From positions 1 through 64,000 of the forward strand of contig NZ_FNAE01000008.1 of the NCBI RefSeq assembly GCF_900101755.1: a stretch of DNA of 64,000 bases, read 5' to 3'. Of the stretch, positions 62,019 through 64,000 are shown one piece after another. This DNA comes from Ectopseudomonas alcaliphila (GTDB lineage Bacteria; Pseudomonadota; Gammaproteobacteria; Pseudomonadales; Pseudomonadaceae). The notes below the pieces were generated by a model. It did no database searches. It had not been told where the DNA came from and worked only from the letters and a program-made list of their open reading frames with translations. The number at the start of each line of letters is the position of its first letter. Position 1 is the stretch's first letter. A program made the position numbers and the translations under genes.

Positions 62019-63338
62019 TCAGATCACGATCAGGTCGGCCTGAAGGGCGCCGGCTTGCTTGAGCGCCTCCAGGATGGCCATCAGGTCGGAAGGCGCTGCA
62101 CCCACCTGGTTAACCGCGCGGACGATCTCGTCCAGACTGGTACCTGGGCCGAACTTGAACATCGGTTTGGCCTCTTCCTCGGCGCCCACTCGGGAGCGCG
62201 GCACCACTGCGGTCTGGCCGCCAGAGAGCGCTTCGGGCTGACTAACGATGGGGTCTTCAGTGATGGTCACGGTCAGGCTGCCGTGAGTCACTGCAGCCGG
62301 CTGTACCTTGACGTCCTGGCCGATGACGATGGTGCCGGTACGCGAGTTGATGATGACCTTGGCCACCGCCTTGCCGGCCTCGACCTGCAGGTTTTCCAGA
62401 ATCGACAGATAGTCGACCCGCTGATTCGGGTCGAGCGGCGCGCTGACGCGAATCGAGCCGCCATCAATGGCCTGCGCGACACCTGGGCCGAGCAAGTCGT
62501 TGATCTGATCGACGATGTTCTTGGCCGTGGTGAAATCGGGACGATTGAGGTTGAGCGTCAGGTAGTTGCCCTGATCAAAACCGCTCGGCACCGGACGCTC
62601 GACGGTAGCACCACCGGGGATGCGCCCGGCAGACGGCACGTTGACGGTGATGCGCGAACCATCGGCGCCACTGGCATCGAAACCGCCGACCACCAGGTTG
62701 CCCTGGGCGATGGCGTAGACGTTGCCATCAATGCCCTTGAGCGGCGTCATCAACAGGCTGCCACCGCGCAGACTCTTGGCGTTACCAATGGAGGAAATGG
62801 TGATGTCGATGGTCTGACCCGGCTTGGCGAACGCCGGCAGGTCAGCATGCACCGATACGGCCGCGACGTTCTTCAGCTGCACGTTGCCACCTGGCGGCAC
62901 CTTGATGCCGAACTGCGCCAGCATGTTGTTGAAGGTCTGCACGGTAAAGGGGGTTTGCGTGGTCTGGTCGCCGCTGCCATTGAGACCAACCACCAGGCCG
63001 TAGCCGATCAACTGGTTGCTACGTACACCCTGAATCGACGCCAGATCCTTCAGGCGCTCGGCCTGGGTCGGCAAACTCAACAACAGGCACGCCAGCATGG
63101 TTGCCAACAGCACCCAGTCGTTGGCGCCGCGATGACGATAACCGCGATGAGCGACCGCGAACTGTCGACGGCAGGCCCCGGCCTGTGCCGGCTCACTGCC
63201 ATGCACTCGCGCCCCTCGCTTGGCAGCCGAAGTCACGGCGAAGGCCTTGCGCGCCGAACCGCTGGTCGTCACTCGCGTGTACCAATTGGACAGGTGCTCG
63301 AGTAACAAGGACGGAGAATGAGTCAGCCAGGTTTTCAT
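62019..63338 (-). CDS. flgI: Flagellar P-ring protein FlgI with unusual N-terminal extension
   Basis: A 439-residue P-ring protein whose mature part (from AERLKDLASIQGVRSNQLIG) is entirely typical. The extension is odd: the only well-placed start (ATG at 63338, GGGGTG six bases upstream, 16 bases after flgH) adds about 75 basic residues (e.g. KAFAVTSAAKRGARVHG, CRRQFAVAHRGYRHRG) before the hydrophobic signal core DWVLLATMLACLLLSLPTQA. Usual FlgI precursors are about 365-370 residues. Either an in-frame insertion lengthened the signal peptide, or translation starts at an internal GTG/TTG. Confidence 0.92.
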   Translation of the reverse strand: MKTWLTHSPSLLLEHLSNWYTRVTTSGSARKAFAVTSAAKRGARVHGSEPAQAGACRRQFAVAHRGYRHRGANDWVLLATMLACLLLSLPTQAERLKDLASIQGVRSNQLIGYGLVVGLNGSGDQTTQTPFTVQTFNNMLAQFGIKVPPGGNVQLKNVAAVSVHADLPAFAKPGQTIDITISSIGNAKSLRGGSLLMTPLKGIDGNVYAIAQGNLVVGGFDASGADGSRITVNVPSAGRIPGGATVERPVPSGFDQGNYLTLNLNRPDFTTAKNIVDQINDLLGPGVAQAIDGGSIRVSAPLDPNQRVDYLSILENLQVEAGKAVAKVIINSRTGTIVIGQDVKVQPAAVTHGSLTVTITEDPIVSQPEALSGGQTAVVPRSRVGAEEEAKPMFKFGPGTSLDEIVRAVNQVGAAPSDLMAILEALKQAGALQADLIVI

Positions 63339-63354
63339 CTACAGCACCCCGAGA

Positions 63355-64000
63355 TCAGAACGGCCACATCGGGCTGAGGAAGAAACGGCTCAACCAGCCA
63401 GGTTGGCTGGCATCGGCGAAGGCACCGGTGCCGGAATAGGTGATACGTGCATCGGCAACCCGAGTGGAAGACACGGTGTTGTCAGTGGAGATGTCGTCAG
63501 CACGCACCAGCCCGGAGATACGCATCAGCTCATCGCCAGTATTGAGCGTCATCCACTTCTCGCCACGCACCGCGAGAATGCCGTTGGGCAGCACTTCAGC
63601 GACGGTCACGGTGACCGAGCCAGACAGGCTGTTGCTCTGCCCTGCCTGACCAGAACCGGAGGCGTCACGCTGGGAGTTCCAGCTCGAATCCAGGCTCAGA
63701 TTGTTGTTGGTCATGCCCAGCGCGCTGAGGCTGCGCAGCGGGTTGTCCGGTGCAACGGCCATGCCGAACAGGTTGGGCACACCCATTGTGCCGCTGCTGT
63801 CCTTCTGGATATTGCTGTTGGCGTTCTTGCTGGCCTGAGTGCGCTCATTCAGGGTGATGGTGATGATGTCACCAATACGAAAGGCCTTGCGGTCGTCATA
63901 CAGACCATTTTCGAAACCGGCCTGATAGATCGAGCCATTGTTCTGCGCAGCCGGCAAGGGGGTGCGCGGTAAAACCGGCGCGTAATAGGGATCGTCCGGC
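63355..64000 (-). CDS. flgH: Flagellar L-ring lipoprotein FlgH (3' part; start lies beyond the window)
   Basis: The last 214 codons of flgH. GSIYQAGFENGLYDDRKAFR, IGDIITITLNERTQASKNAN and NGILAVRGEKWMTLNTGDEL are diagnostic of the L-ring protein of the outer membrane. The frame stays open to the window edge (upstream residues read PDDPYYAPVLPRTPLPA), so the lipobox and start are outside. It is followed by flgI after 16 bases. Confidence 0.95.
   Translation of the reverse strand, partial: PDDPYYAPVLPRTPLPAAQNNGSIYQAGFENGLYDDRKAFRIGDIITITLNERTQASKNANSNIQKDSSGTMGVPNLFGMAVAPDNPLRSLSALGMTNNNLSLDSSWNSQRDASGSGQAGQSNSLSGSVTVTVAEVLPNGILAVRGEKWMTLNTGDELMRISGLVRADDISTDNTVSSTRVADARITYSGTGAFADASQPGWLSRFFLSPMWPF

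Noticed and set aside
62019..63338. Frameshift or assembly error in flgI
   Set aside because: The frame is open and the mature protein is complete; the extension has a proper start with ribosome binding site, so an insertion or alternative start is more likely than an error.

Overview
The window is about 64 kb of high-GC Gammaproteobacterial chromosome, almost certainly Pseudomonas. The evidence is the FleQ/FleSR/FleN/FliA regulatory set, the MotC-MotD second stator, a ccm cytochrome c maturation operon beside chemotaxis genes, and the PA-type order flhA-flhF-fleN-fliA-cheYZAB-motCD-parC-parP-cheW. A P. mendocina/oleovorans-like species is my inference, because the flagellar genes lie in one nearly unbroken block and are not split into several loci as in P. 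aeruginosa. No tRNA, rRNA, CRISPR array, prophage or insertion sequence was seen.

Layout. (1) 1-3.2 kb: the 5' part of a two-partner-secretion outer-membrane transporter (minus strand), then a voltage-gated K+-channel-like protein and a SLC13/DASS anion symporter (plus strand), closed by a bidirectional terminator. (2) 3.2-10.6 kb: a minus-strand operon ccmABCDEFGHI plus a small lipoprotein. Most of its genes overlap by 4 bases. (3) 10.7-13.1 kb: a palindromic repeat, then a plus-strand pair made of a FliK-like protein and a stand-alone FlhB C-terminal domain, converging on a rhodanese-like protein. (4) 13.2-23.9 kb, minus strand: fleN, fliA, cheY, cheZ, cheA, cheB, motC, motD, parC, parP, cheW and a DUF2802 protein. 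(5) 24-33 kb: flhF, flhA, then fliLMNOPQR-flhB. (6) 33.2-43 kb: fliK, the HptB-HsbR-HsbA phosphorelay/partner switch, then fliEFGHIJ. (7) 43-48 kb: fleSR, fleQ, fliT and a FliS paralogue. (8) 48.5-57 kb: fliS, fliD, flaG, fliC and a 1425-residue mosaic glycosyltransferase, probably for flagellin glycosylation. (9) 57-64 kb: flgL, flgK, flgJ, flgI and the 3' part of flgH, with the cluster continuing beyond the window.

Regulation can be read from the DNA. Sigma-54 promoters with the exact GG-N10-GC spacing lie before flhA, fliL, fliK, fliE and fleS, with a weaker one before fleN. Sigma-28 promoters lie before fliC and before the fliS-paralogue/fliT pair, with a weaker one before parP. fleQ has a sigma-70-like promoter whose spacer holds a near-consensus FleQ box, and it ends in a strong intrinsic terminator. 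This fits the known Pseudomonas hierarchy FleQ -> sigma-54 -> FleSR -> FliA.

The most unusual items are the glycosyltransferase whose first 300 codons are AT-rich and of different origin, four near-identical acidic repeats in CheA that may dock ParP, the FliK-like/FlhB-C pair, a 70-residue N-terminal extension on FlgI, and the FleQ box inside the fleQ promoter. All positions were read by eye and no database search was run.
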